Source of the DNA: an uncultured Bacilli bacterium
Lineage (GTDB): Bacteria; Bacillota_I; Bacilli_A; RF39; UBA660
Direction of reading: 5' to 3'
Assembly (NCBI GenBank): GCA_947589195.1
Contig: CANPZX010000010.1
Span: forward strand, 1-33,705
DNA length: 33,705 nt
This document shows positions 8,336-16,701 of this stretch, in pieces; positions within the stretch are counted from its first letter, which is position 1, and each line of letters begins with the position of its first letter. The notes below the pieces were generated by a model. It had not been told where the DNA came from. It ran no database searches and saw only the letters and a list, made by a program, of their open reading frames with translations. Position numbers and translations under genes: made by a program.

Positions 8336-11239
8336 CTACTTTTTAATTAAATTATTAACATTTATTTGATATTTATCGTATCTTTTAACTACTCTACCTT
8401 GAATTTCCACGATACTTCCTTTTTTTAAATCATCTATTAATTTTATTTGTTTATTAAATATAACAAAACTAGCTCTTCCCGTTTCATCACTAGCCTCTAA
8501 AAAAGCCATTTCTTCTCCTTTTTTGGTATTAACTTTTTTGATACTTTCAATTAGTACTCCACATTTTATATATTTATCAAAATATTTAGAGATTAATTTT
8601 AATTTAATAAAATCATTTTGACGAAATAAACTTGCGGGATGATTACTAATATAAAAACCATAACTTTCTAATTCATTAGCTATTTCATTTTCTTCATTTT
8701 CATATTCTTTTAAGACTGGTTTTAAGATTAAAGGGGAATCTATTTCACTAGCTAATTCAGCATAATTTAAACAAATATCTAAGTTATTTTTTAAAGTTGT
8801 AGAATTATTAAATTCCAAAAACACTCCCGCTTTAATTAAAATTTCGATAATTCTTTCATTAATATTTTTATTATAAGTTCTTTTTAAAAAATCAATAAAA
8901 TCACTAAATGGGCCATTCTTTTTTCTTTCTTCTAAAATACTGGTAATAGTTAAACTATTTAAACCTTTTATAATACTTAAGGGTAAGTATATTTTATTAT
9001 CTTTAATAAAATAAGTATCTTCACTTATATTAATACTAGGCTTTACTAAAACTAAATTATGTTGTTTGGCTTCGGTTAAATAATCGGCCGTTTTTTCTTC
9101 ACTACCTATACTCATATTAAGTAAGTTAGTAATAAAATACTTGGGAAATTTGACCTTTAAGTAAGCCATCTGATAACCAATTAAAGAATAAGCTACCGAA
9201 TGGGATTTATTAAAACCATAGGATGCAAACTTTAAAATTAAATTATATATTTTCGTCGCTATTTCTTTGGTATAACCATTATTTAAAGCTCTTTTCATAA
9301 ATTTAGTTTGTTCTTCTAACATTATTTCTTTTTTCTTTTTACTCATGGCTCTTCTAACGAGGTCGGCCTCAGCATAACTATAACTTGCAATAACCGAAAG
9401 GATTTGCATAACTTGTTCTTGATAAATTATTATTCCTTCGGTTTCTTTTAAGATTGGTTCTAATTCTTTCGTAATGTAATCGACAGGTTCTTTCTTTTCT
9501 TTTCTTTTTATAAACGAATCAATATTTTCCATCGGTCCGGGCCTAAAAAGTGCAATCGCCGCGATAATATCACTAAACGAACGTGGTTTTAACTTTTGTA
9601 AAAACTTCCGCATCCCATTACTTTCAAATTGAAATATTCCCGTCGTATCGGCTTTCGTAAATAAATCTAAAACTTCTTTATCATTTAAATCAATTTGATT
9701 TAAATTTAAACTTCTTCCCGTATCTTTTTTAATTAAATCTAGAATATTCATTATAATAGTTAAATTTTTAATTGCTAATAAATCCATTTTTAAAAGACCT
9801 AGTTCTTCTAAATATTCCATTGTAATTCCTGTCATTAATAAATCATCATTATCAATAACCGGGATTAAATCATCTAAACGTTCTTTAGAAATAACAACTC
9901 CCGCGGCATGGGTCGAGATATTTTTCTTCAGTCCTTCTAAAGTTAAAGCAATTTTATAAATTTTTTTAAGTTCATTATTTTCTTGAATTAATTTTTTAAC
10001 TTCTGGAATATTTAAATTTTCTTTTAAACTTAAATTAGAACTAATATTTTTAATTAATTCTTCAAAATCTTTTTTTTGATAATCTAAAATTCTCGTAACT
10101 TCTCTTAAAATAAGTTTACTTTTTAAGGTAGCAAAAGTCATAATCGAAGCTACTTTATCTTTTCCATATCTTTCTTTAATATAATCGATAATTAAATAAC
10201 GTTTGGTATTTTCAAAATCAATATCAATATCGGGCATCGTTATTCTTTCGGGATTTAAGAATCTTTCAAATAGTAAATTATATTTTAAAGGGTCAATATC
10301 AGTTATTCCTAGGGTATAACAAACTAATGAACCCGCGGCACTTCCTCGCCCTGGTCCCACTAAAATATTATTTTTTTTAGCATATAAAACATAATCATAA
10401 ACAATTAAGATATAATCTACAAATCCCATTTTTTTAATAACATTTAATTCATAGTCTAATCTATTTTGATATTCTCTTGGAATTTCATCTTTTAATCTTT
10501 TCTTTAAACCTTTTTGAGTTAAATTTTGTAAATAAGTATAAGTATCAGTTAATTCGGCATTATATTTGGGAATATGATTTTCTCCTTTAGGAATTTCTAA
10601 AGAAATTAAATCGCTAAAATCAAGCGTGGTTAAAGCATCGGCTCCCGAGATAGCCCCATCTAAAACATTTGATTTATAGTCTATAAAAGTAAAATCACTT
10701 ATTTTTTGATCTAATTCAATCATTTTTAAATAATTTAAATAATTACAAGTTTCTATTGCTAAAGAAAGAACATTTTTAACATAAACAAGATGATTATCTT
10801 TAATTAAACAAGTCCTTTTTTCTTCTTCATTTTGATAACCGAGAAAAACTATTTCATAAATTTCTTTAATTTCCGAAAAAATATCTAAACTAGCATAAGG
10901 GATTATAACCATAATATTTTCCTTATATTTTTCTAAATCTTCTAAAGTTAACTCCCGACTAGTTTTAATGGTATTGATTTTTAAAAGATTTTGGTAGCCA
11001 GCATAATTTTTAGCATATAAATAAATATGAAGTTTATTAATAAGACAATCTAAACCAATAATAGGTTTAATATTATTTTTAAGACATTTATTATAAAATT
11101 CCATTACCCCATATAAATATTCATCACAAAGAGCACAGGAAGTGATATTTCGCAGTTTTAAAGTATTAATTAAATCATCAATCTTAATCATACTTTTTAA
11201 AAGACTGTAATCCGTAGTAATTTTAAGTGGTACATACAT
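8336..11239 (-). CDS. dnaE: DNA polymerase III alpha subunit, DnaE type
   Basis: The second, error-prone or lagging-strand C-family polymerase of low-GC Gram-positives. It has 967 residues, shorter than the roughly 1,100 typical of Bacillus DnaE. The palm motifs GPGRGSAAGSLVCY and PDIDIDFE lie near residues 295-340, and a C-terminal OB-fold covers about 890-955. The N-terminal PHP-like region (YVPLKITTDYSLL) lacks the usual HxH metal ligands, and a later DH pair is DE, so PHP looks catalytically dead. There is no exonuclease insertion, which separates it from PolC. A strong GGGGAGGTG site precedes the ATG, with a promoter at 11269-11277. polC follows. Confidence 0.96.
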   Translation of the reverse strand: MYVPLKITTDYSLLKSMIKIDDLINTLKLRNITSCALCDEYLYGVMEFYNKCLKNNIKPIIGLDCLINKLHIYLYAKNYAGYQNLLKINTIKTSRELTLEDLEKYKENIMVIIPYASLDIFSEIKEIYEIVFLGYQNEEEKRTCLIKDNHLVYVKNVLSLAIETCNYLNYLKMIELDQKISDFTFIDYKSNVLDGAISGADALTTLDFSDLISLEIPKGENHIPKYNAELTDTYTYLQNLTQKGLKKRLKDEIPREYQNRLDYELNVIKKMGFVDYILIVYDYVLYAKKNNILVGPGRGSAAGSLVCYTLGITDIDPLKYNLLFERFLNPERITMPDIDIDFENTKRYLIIDYIKERYGKDKVASIMTFATLKSKLILREVTRILDYQKKDFEELIKNISSNLSLKENLNIPEVKKLIQENNELKKIYKIALTLEGLKKNISTHAAGVVISKERLDDLIPVIDNDDLLMTGITMEYLEELGLLKMDLLAIKNLTIIMNILDLIKKDTGRSLNLNQIDLNDKEVLDLFTKADTTGIFQFESNGMRKFLQKLKPRSFSDIIAAIALFRPGPMENIDSFIKRKEKKEPVDYITKELEPILKETEGIIIYQEQVMQILSVIASYSYAEADLVRRAMSKKKKEIMLEEQTKFMKRALNNGYTKEIATKIYNLILKFASYGFNKSHSVAYSLIGYQMAYLKVKFPKYFITNLLNMSIGSEEKTADYLTEAKQHNLVLVKPSINISEDTYFIKDNKIYLPLSIIKGLNSLTITSILEERKKNGPFSDFIDFLKRTYNKNINERIIEILIKAGVFLEFNNSTTLKNNLDICLNYAELASEIDSPLILKPVLKEYENEENEIANELESYGFYISNHPASLFRQNDFIKLKLISKYFDKYIKCGVLIESIKKVNTKKGEEMAFLEASDETGRASFVIFNKQIKLIDDLKKGSIVEIQGRVVKRYDKYQINVNNLIKK

Positions 11240-11268
11240 TTTTAAAACACCTCCCCTGTATAATAAGT

Positions 11269-11277
11269 ATTATAACA
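11269..11277 (-). promoter_or_regulatory. Extended -10 promoter of dnaE-polC
   Basis: The minus strand reads TGTTATAAT followed by ACTT, about 30 nt before the dnaE ATG. No clear -35 is visible. Just upstream, 11279-11292 is a small palindrome (ATTTG-N4-CAAAT) that could be an operator; that role is speculative. Confidence 0.55.
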
Positions 11278-11379
11278 TATTTGCTAACAAATTTTAGATA
11301 CTTAATTATTCTTTTTACATATTTTAGATTTTTTTCTAATTAAATTTAGATTATATAAAAATAAAGGCATTTTATCTAC

Positions 11380-11432
11380 ATCGTACAAAATTGGAAATTT
11401 TAGTAATTTTGTACGATAGAGAGTACAAAATT
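11380..11432 (+). promoter_or_regulatory. Operator-like inverted and direct repeats
   Basis: ATCGTACAAAATT (11380-11392) and its exact reverse complement (11405-11417) form a perfect 13-bp inverted repeat with a 12-bp spacer. A third copy of the core, GTACAAAATT, lies at 11423-11432 and runs into the -35 hexamer of the downstream promoter. This is the arrangement of a repressor site, although a hairpin in a transcript from upstream is also possible. No candidate regulator is encoded in the window. Confidence 0.5.
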
Positions 11433-11459
11433 GACATATAATTTAAAATGATATATAAT
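11431..11459 (+). promoter_or_regulatory. Consensus promoter of the DUF4143 ATPase
   Basis: TTGACA (11431-11436), a 17-bp spacer and TATAAT (11454-11459) match the vegetative consensus exactly. An ATG at 11458 overlaps the -10 box and therefore cannot be the start from this promoter. The usable start is the ATG at 11485. Confidence 0.85.
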
Positions 11460-11484
11460 GTTAAAAGAAATGGGGAATGTTAAA

Positions 11485-12678
11485 ATGCTAAAAAGAGAAA
11501 AATATTTAAAAGATATTAGACCCTTTTATGATGAAGATTTAATTAAAGTTATAACCGGTATCCGTAGATGTGGCAAATCAATTTTATTAGAACAAATTGT
11601 TGACGAATTAAAAGAAAGAGTTGCTAATAATCACATAATCTATATTAACTTTGAAGATGTTAATTATTCTGATATTAAAGATTTTAAAGATTTAAATAAT
11701 TATATTGTTAAACAAATTAAAGATGAAAAGAAATATTACTTATTTTTTGATGAAATTCAAAATGTTTTAGAATGGGAAAAAACTGTTAATTCCTTAAAAG
11801 CCACCAAAAATGTTTCTATCTTTATTACTGGTTCTAATAGCGATTTATTATCTGGCGATTTAGCAACTCTTCTTTCCGGAAGATATGTAAGTTTTAAAAT
11901 GCAACCTTTTGTCTTTTCCGAAGTATGTAAATTAAAAGATACTAAGGAAAATCTTGAAGATTTATTTTTAGATTATCTAAAATGGGGAGGAATGCCTCAA
12001 AGATTTAGATTTGATGAAGAAAAACAAATAAGAACATATTTATCAGATGTTTATGATTCAATAATTATGAAAGACATCATTCGCAGATTTAAGATAAATG
12101 ATTTAGATTTATTCAGTCGTATTGTAGAATATATTATGACTACTCCATCCCAAATATTTTCCGCGGAAAATTTAGCTGAATATTTTAAAAATAATGATAA
12201 ACGTATAGTATCAAAAGAAACTATTTATAATTATTTAGAATATATGTGCAAAGGTTTATTAATTTCTAAAGTCTTTAGATACGATGTAAGAAAAAAGCGC
12301 ATATTAAATGGTAAATATAAATATTATTTAACAGATTTAGGCTTAGGGCGTGTAATGAATACATCCAAAAAAGAACAACTAGGAGCTTATTTAGAAAATA
12401 TCGTTTATAATGAATTAATTTATCGCGGATATGACGTAAAAATTGGCTATTTAGAAAATAGTGAAATTGATTTTATCGCACTTAAAGATGGAAACAAAGA
12501 ATATTATCAAGTTGCTTTCCAAATTGGTGATAATACAAATGTAATGGATAGAGAATTTGGGGTATACAAAACCATTGATGATAATTATCCTAAATATGTT
12601 ATCTCTACTGATAAATTCGATTTATCGGAAAATGGAATTATCCATAAAAATATAATTGATTGGCTTTTAAATAAATAA
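11485..12678 (+). CDS. AAA-type ATPase with DUF4143 domain
   Basis: Member of the ATP-binding family that pairs an N-terminal AAA module with a C-terminal DUF4143 domain; its cellular role is not established. From the ATG at 11485 it has 397 residues. The Walker A motif is GIRRCGKS (near residue 30), Walker B is YYLFFDEIQN (near 90), and a sensor-like ITGSNSDLL segment follows. The C-terminal part (GAYLENIVYNEL...SEIDFIAL) resembles a PD-(D/E)xK nuclease fold. An in-frame ATG at 11458 lies inside the promoter and is rejected as the start. A weak ATGGGGA is the only ribosome binding site. The gene is a single unit with its own operator-like repeats, promoter and terminator, which suggests an accessory gene. 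Confidence 0.88.
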   Translation: MLKREKYLKDIRPFYDEDLIKVITGIRRCGKSILLEQIVDELKERVANNHIIYINFEDVNYSDIKDFKDLNNYIVKQIKDEKKYYLFFDEIQNVLEWEKTVNSLKATKNVSIFITGSNSDLLSGDLATLLSGRYVSFKMQPFVFSEVCKLKDTKENLEDLFLDYLKWGGMPQRFRFDEEKQIRTYLSDVYDSIIMKDIIRRFKINDLDLFSRIVEYIMTTPSQIFSAENLAEYFKNNDKRIVSKETIYNYLEYMCKGLLISKVFRYDVRKKRILNGKYKYYLTDLGLGRVMNTSKKEQLGAYLENIVYNELIYRGYDVKIGYLENSEIDFIALKDGNKEYYQVAFQIGDNTNVMDREFGVYKTIDDNYPKYVISTDKFDLSENGIIHKNIIDWLLNK

Positions 12679-12744
12679 CCAGGATTGTTTATAACTTGCA
12701 TAAATACTAATTTTATAATATTATGTATTTAATAGAGAGATGAG

Positions 12745-12777
12745 ACGATGAATACAATTAATGTATTCTCGTTTTTC
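12745..12777 (+). terminator. Terminator after the DUF4143 ATPase
   Basis: ACGA-T-GAATACA (12745-12756) pairs with TGTATTC-TCGT (12762-12772), 11 pairs with one bulged T, around the loop ATTAA. Five T follow. It lies about 65 nt past the ATPase stop. Confidence 0.75.
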
Positions 12778-12867
12778 ATTTCTTTCAAATCTTCTTTCGT
12801 TTAGAATTATAAGATAGACAATTCAACAACACCAAGTAAGACTTTTTCTATTCTATTTTAATTTTAC

Positions 12868-12897
12868 TTGACAAAACTTTCCTGTATCCTTTAAAAT
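12868..12897 (+). promoter_or_regulatory. Probable promoter of the HelD-like gene and rpmB
   Basis: TTGACA (12868-12873), an 18-bp spacer and TAAAAT (12892-12897) form a plausible vegetative promoter about 97 nt before the start codon. A second TTGACT lies at 12902-12907 without a good -10. Confidence 0.5.
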
Positions 12898-12946
12898 TAA
12901 ATTGACTTTTTACTTAAGAAAACTTTTATTTATGACACCTTAGTTG

Positions 12947-12969
12947 CTCGAAGATCATTCGGGATTTTT
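12947..12969 (+). terminator. Possible attenuator hairpin in the helD leader
   Basis: CTCGAA (12947-12952) pairs with TTCGGG (12958-12963), six pairs with one G-U, around GATCA, then A and five T. It lies between the promoter and the ribosome binding site of the HelD-like gene, so it would act inside the leader. The stem is short, so this may be chance. Confidence 0.35.
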
Positions 12970-12993
12970 GTTTTGAAAAAAGGAGTGGTGAAA

Positions 12994-15009
12994 ATGAATA
13001 ATGAAGAAAAAACAAAAGAAATCAAAAATTTAGAAAAAACAGTACAATATTTAAATCACAAGATTGAAGAAATGGAACTAGATATTTTTGCAGATACAGA
13101 AAAAATTAAAGAATTTCGAAAATATGCCTGGGAAAACAAAGGCGGAATGGACGCTCAAGAATTAAATAGTGTTCGAACTAGCAGTGAACAAGAAGCTATT
13201 CTATTACTAAGAGAAAGAGATTATTTTAAAAAACTATTAAAAATAAAAGATGCCCCCTACTTTGCTTCCATTGTTGTTGATGATGAAAACCAAGAAAAGC
13301 AAAAAATTTATATTGGGATGACTTATTTAAAAGATGACAATAAAGATAATTTAATTTATGACTGGCGAGCTCCCATCTGTAGTATTTTTTATGATTATGA
13401 AAATGGTCCTTGTAGTTATGAAGCCCCCATGGGCATCATAAAAACGCACCTTTATCAAAAAAGACAATATAAAATTGAAAATCAAAAGCTAAAACGGATT
13501 ATCGATAGTGCAATTAACATTGATGATGATATCTTGCAAGAAGTTCTTTCGGAAGCCTCAACTGAAAAAATGAAAAATATTGTTAACACCATTCAACAAG
13601 AACAAAATAGCGTAATAAGAAATACCAAAGATAAACATTTAATCGTCCAAGGAATCGCGGGTTCTGGAAAAACTAGTGTTGCTCTTCACCGGATTGCTTT
13701 TTTACTCTATAAAATCAAAAACTTATCATCTGATAAAATCTTAATCTTTTCTCCTAATCAAATATTTACGGAATGCATATCTAATGTCCTACCCGAACTA
13801 GGCGAAGAAAATACTTTAGAAACTACTTTTCATGACTATCTATCCAAAATAATTAACGAATATGACCACGTTGAAAGTTATATCGATTTCTTAAATCGGT
13901 ATTATGCTAACGATACTACTAATATAGAACTACTTAAATATAAACAAAGTAATGAAATTATTAAAGACTTAGAAGACTTTGTAAAATATTTAGAAGATAA
14001 TATTAGTTTTAAAAAAGGAATTGTTGAAAATAAAGTATTTGAATATTCTAAAGAAGAATTAAATGACTTATTTAAAAATAGATATTCTAGTGTTGTCTTC
14101 TTTGAACGAATCGATGCGATGGCCTTAAAATTTAGCGAAAATAATTACCGTGGTAGTAAAAAGAAAGCTAAAACTTATCACAAACTTTTATTGGAGGCGA
14201 TGGAATTTAAAAAAGATTATAAAGAAATATTACGCATGTTTTATGAAAGTGATTTTTTTAAAGGTAAATTAAAAGAAGTAGAACTTAAAAACTTAAAAAA
14301 TAAAAAAATGATTAATTACGATGATGCTTTAATTCTTATTTATTTAAAAGGCTTAATGGAAGGATTTCCCTATGAAGCATATATCGAACAAGTTGTTATT
14401 GATGAAGCCCAAGATTATAGTTATTTACAATATTTAATTTTAAATAAAATATTTAAAAAAGCTTCATTTACAATCTTAGGAGATGTTAATCAAAATATTA
14501 ATCCTTTTTATAATTATAATTCTTTAGCGGAATTAAATAATATTTTTAAAGGTAAATATATTGAACTTACTAAAACTTATCGTTCTAGTGAAGAAATAAT
14601 TGAATTTGCTAATAAAATACTTAATTTAAATCATATTTGTGCGATAAGAAAAGATAATCATAAACCAGTTATTTTAAGAGATAAATTAACTTATTTAAAA
14701 AAAGATGTTCTTTATTTAAAAAATAGTTATAAATCCTTAGCAATTATTACGAAAAATATGGATATGGCTAAAAGTATTTATGAATATTTAAAAGATAAAA
14801 TAAATATCTCTTTGGTGGATATTAATACCACTCTTTTTAACAAGGAATGTGTCGTTATGCCAGCTTATTTAGCCAAAGGCTTAGAATTTGATAGTGTCAT
14901 TGTTTATCAAGATAGTAAAGCATATTTTACCGATTTAGAAAGTAAACTTTATTATGTGGCCGTAACAAGAGCACAACATGAGTTAATTGTTTATCGAGTC
15001 CTTGACTAA
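12994..15009 (+). CDS. helD: HelD-like superfamily 1 helicase/ATPase
   Basis: UvrD/Rep-like ATPase resembling HelD, the factor that binds RNA polymerase and helps release stalled or terminated complexes. It has 671 residues from the ATG at 12994, slightly short of B. subtilis HelD. An N-terminal coiled-coil (about 1-90) precedes Walker A GIAGSGKTSVALHRIAFLLY (near 225), the family hallmark. Walker B is VVIDEAQDYSYLQ (near 470), then TKTYRSSEEI, AKGLEFDSVIVYQ and YYVAVTRAQHEL. A TTG at 12973 is in frame, but AAAGGAG at 12980 fits the ATG at 12994. rpmB follows 47 nt downstream on the same strand, so they may be cotranscribed. A generic UvrD-family helicase is the alternative. Confidence 0.85.
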   Translation: MNNEEKTKEIKNLEKTVQYLNHKIEEMELDIFADTEKIKEFRKYAWENKGGMDAQELNSVRTSSEQEAILLLRERDYFKKLLKIKDAPYFASIVVDDENQEKQKIYIGMTYLKDDNKDNLIYDWRAPICSIFYDYENGPCSYEAPMGIIKTHLYQKRQYKIENQKLKRIIDSAINIDDDILQEVLSEASTEKMKNIVNTIQQEQNSVIRNTKDKHLIVQGIAGSGKTSVALHRIAFLLYKIKNLSSDKILIFSPNQIFTECISNVLPELGEENTLETTFHDYLSKIINEYDHVESYIDFLNRYYANDTTNIELLKYKQSNEIIKDLEDFVKYLEDNISFKKGIVENKVFEYSKEELNDLFKNRYSSVVFFERIDAMALKFSENNYRGSKKKAKTYHKLLLEAMEFKKDYKEILRMFYESDFFKGKLKEVELKNLKNKKMINYDDALILIYLKGLMEGFPYEAYIEQVVIDEAQDYSYLQYLILNKIFKKASFTILGDVNQNINPFYNYNSLAELNNIFKGKYIELTKTYRSSEEIIEFANKILNLNHICAIRKDNHKPVILRDKLTYLKKDVLYLKNSYKSLAIITKNMDMAKSIYEYLKDKINISLVDINTTLFNKECVVMPAYLAKGLEFDSVIVYQDSKAYFTDLESKLYYVAVTRAQHELIVYRVLD

Positions 15010-15056
15010 ACAGGGATTTAATGATAAGATTTTAAAAGAAATTGGGAGGTGGCAAA

Positions 15057-15215
15057 ATGGCTCGTAATATATCAGCAAAAAAACCTTTAACAGCTAATTT
15101 TAGAAGTAAAGCAAATAATGCTACTAAACGCAGACAAAAACCAAACTTACAAAAAAGAAAAATTAATGGTGAATCTGTTTTAATCAGTACAAGAGAAGCT
15201 AAGAAATTAAATTAA
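15057..15215 (+). CDS. rpmB: 50S ribosomal protein L28
   Basis: A 52-codon gene whose product starts MARNISAKKPLTANFRSK and continues with TKRRQKPNLQKRKI, the SH/NKTKRR-NLQK core of L28, ending STREAKKLN. The strong site GGGAGGTGG lies 4-5 nt before the ATG. It lacks the CxxC zinc-binding cysteines, so it is the Cys-free form. It is shorter than the roughly 62 residues of Bacillus L28, with the loss at the C terminus. Position supports the call: in B. subtilis rpmB also sits beyond rpe and faces the prpC-prkC-rsgA-rpe operon. Here a Fic gene lies between rpe and rpmB. Confidence 0.9.
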   Translation: MARNISAKKPLTANFRSKANNATKRRQKPNLQKRKINGESVLISTREAKKLN

Positions 15216-15216
15216 A

Positions 15217-15246
15217 AACCATCAATGATGGTCTTTTATTTTTATT
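15217..15246. terminator. Bidirectional terminator between rpmB and fic
   Basis: ACCATC (15218-15223) and GATGGT (15227-15232) form a hairpin around AAT directly after the rpmB stop. It is followed by CTTTTATTTTTATTTTTTTT on the plus strand and by a T-rich run on the minus strand. It can serve the convergent genes rpmB and fic. Confidence 0.8.
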
Positions 15247-15250
15247 TTTT

Positions 15251-15997
15251 TTAATCTTCTACTTCAAAATTTAATAATTCTTTACAAGTCTTTTCATATA
15301 AATCTTGTTCATGTTTTATCGTATCTATTAAAAACATTTTATCTTTTTCATATTCTCTTAAACCTCTTAAATAATAAGATTTATCTTTGTCTAATATAAT
15401 AAAAGGCATAATATTATTTCTTAAACATTCCTTAAACATAATAATTCTTCCAACCCGGCCATTGCCATCGCCAAAAGGGTGAATCATCTCAAATTTAAAA
15501 TGAAAATCAATAATATCTTCCAAAGTAATATTAGTTTTAGCATTATATTCTTTTAATAATTTGTTAATTTCTTTTAAAACATCTTCCGGAGCAGTTGTAG
15601 AAATTACATTAACTGCTCCTATTATATTAGGAACAACTTTAAACCCACCAACCTTATATCGCGGATTTTGTTCATCACTAGTATTTCTCTTTAAAATTTT
15701 ATTCATTTCGATAATCATTTCTTTTGATAATTTAGTGTCAATATTATCTAACATATAATCAAATAGCTTAAAATGATTTTTAGTTTCTATTAAATCATCT
15801 AATTTAATTAATTCATCATTTTTAGAAATAAATGAATCAGTAGTAAAGATGGCTTCTGTTTGGTCACTAGAAAGCCTACTACCCTCTATTTTATTAGAAT
15901 TATAAGAAAAGTTAACTTGGGAAAAATGATATATATTTCCTTTAAATTTACTTTCTTTTTGTTTAATTAATTCTTTTCTTATTTTTGCAATATTCAT
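15251..15997 (-). CDS. Fic-domain protein, self-inhibited type
   Basis: Fic proteins transfer AMP or other nucleotide groups to target hydroxyls. From the ATG at 15995-15997 this has 248 residues. The active-site loop HPFGDGNGRVGR is complete, including the catalytic His. Near the N terminus, SNKIEG matches the (S/T)xxxE(G/N) inhibitory helix motif, so activity is probably held off by its own N terminus. A TTG at 16013-16015 is in frame but lies on the GGAGGTGAAG ribosome binding site, so the ATG is preferred. The gene has its own promoter at 16018-16026 and lies between rpe and rpmB, whose neighbours are otherwise conserved. It therefore looks like an inserted accessory gene. Confidence 0.9.
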   Translation of the reverse strand: MNIAKIRKELIKQKESKFKGNIYHFSQVNFSYNSNKIEGSRLSSDQTEAIFTTDSFISKNDELIKLDDLIETKNHFKLFDYMLDNIDTKLSKEMIIEMNKILKRNTSDEQNPRYKVGGFKVVPNIIGAVNVISTTAPEDVLKEINKLLKEYNAKTNITLEDIIDFHFKFEMIHPFGDGNGRVGRIIMFKECLRNNIMPFIILDKDKSYYLRGLREYEKDKMFLIDTIKHEQDLYEKTCKELLNFEVED

Positions 15998-16017
15998 AAA
16001 TACCTTCACCTCCAAGT

Positions 16018-16026
16018 ATTATAACA
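16018..16026 (-). promoter_or_regulatory. Extended -10 promoter of fic
   Basis: The minus strand reads TATGTTATAATACTT, with TGT plus TATAAT at 16026-16018, then the GGAGGT site of fic. The leader is short (about 15 nt). The upstream T run is shared with the rpe terminator. Confidence 0.65.
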
Positions 16027-16027
16027 T

Positions 16028-16055
16028 AAAAAGACACCTCTTAAAAAATGTCTTT
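16028..16055 (-). terminator. Terminator of the rlmN-stp-prkC-rsgA-rpe operon
   Basis: On the minus strand AAAGACA (16055-16049) pairs perfectly with TGTCTTT (16036-16030) around a 12-nt loop, followed by TTA. It starts immediately after the rpe stop codon, and its T run leads straight into the fic promoter. Confidence 0.75.
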
Positions 16056-16700
16056 CTATCCATTAACTTGTTTTAAACTTTCAACTCTTTCTTTAAAATC
16101 TTTATAAGTACAAATATAAGTACCCGCAACGGCGATATCTAAATTATCATCAAATAATTTAATTGTTTCAGCATTAATTCCCCCATCAACACTAATTAAA
16201 AACTTATATTTTTCTTTAGTCCTAATCTTTTTTAATTGATTAAACTTATCGATTGTTCCTGAAATAAACTTTTGTCCCCCATATCCCGGAACTACTCCCA
16301 TTAATAAAACTAAATCGAGTTTAGGTAATAATGAAGTAATTTCTTCGATACTGGTTAAAGGATTAATCGCCATCCCAACTTTAATTTTCTTTTCTTTTAG
16401 ATAAGCAATAATTTCTTCAGGATTACTAGTCGCTTCATACGAAAAAGTAATAAATGTAGGATTAATCAACGAAAATAAATCAATAAAATCTTTAATATGT
16501 AAAGTCATTAAATGAACATCTTTTTTTACTTTACTTTTCTTTAAAAGATTTAACATTTCTTTATCTAAATAAGTTTTATTATTAACAAATAAACCATCCA
16601 TGACATCAACATGAATAAAATCAGCTTTTGCTTCTTCAATTTTTTCTAAGGTTTTATTAAAACTAAAATTACTTTTTAAAAAAGATACCGCTACTTTCAT
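16056..16700 (-). CDS. rpe: Ribulose-phosphate 3-epimerase
   Basis: Interconverts ribulose 5-phosphate and xylulose 5-phosphate in the pentose phosphate pathway. The TIM-barrel protein has 214 residues, the family length. Metal and catalytic residues are visible: His and Asp in IHVDVMDG (near 30-37), His in DVHLM (near 63) and Asp in VDGGIN (near 172). The phosphate-binding segment MGVVPGYGGQKF is present. Its start lies 1 nt after the rsgA stop and uses a GGGGTAAG site inside rsgA. It is the last gene of the operon, followed at once by a terminator. Confidence 0.96.
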   Translation of the reverse strand: MKVAVSFLKSNFSFNKTLEKIEEAKADFIHVDVMDGLFVNNKTYLDKEMLNLLKKSKVKKDVHLMTLHIKDFIDLFSLINPTFITFSYEATSNPEEIIAYLKEKKIKVGMAINPLTSIEEITSLLPKLDLVLLMGVVPGYGGQKFISGTIDKFNQLKKIRTKEKYKFLISVDGGINAETIKLFDDNLDIAVAGTYICTYKDFKERVESLKQVNG

Positions 16701-16701
16701 T

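Noticed and set aside
12690-12740. A fourth antitoxin-like copy, because AACTTGCATAAA and ATTATGTATTT both occur
   Set aside because: The two short motifs are in the opposite order from the real copies, and no peptide gene or matching terminator accompanies them.
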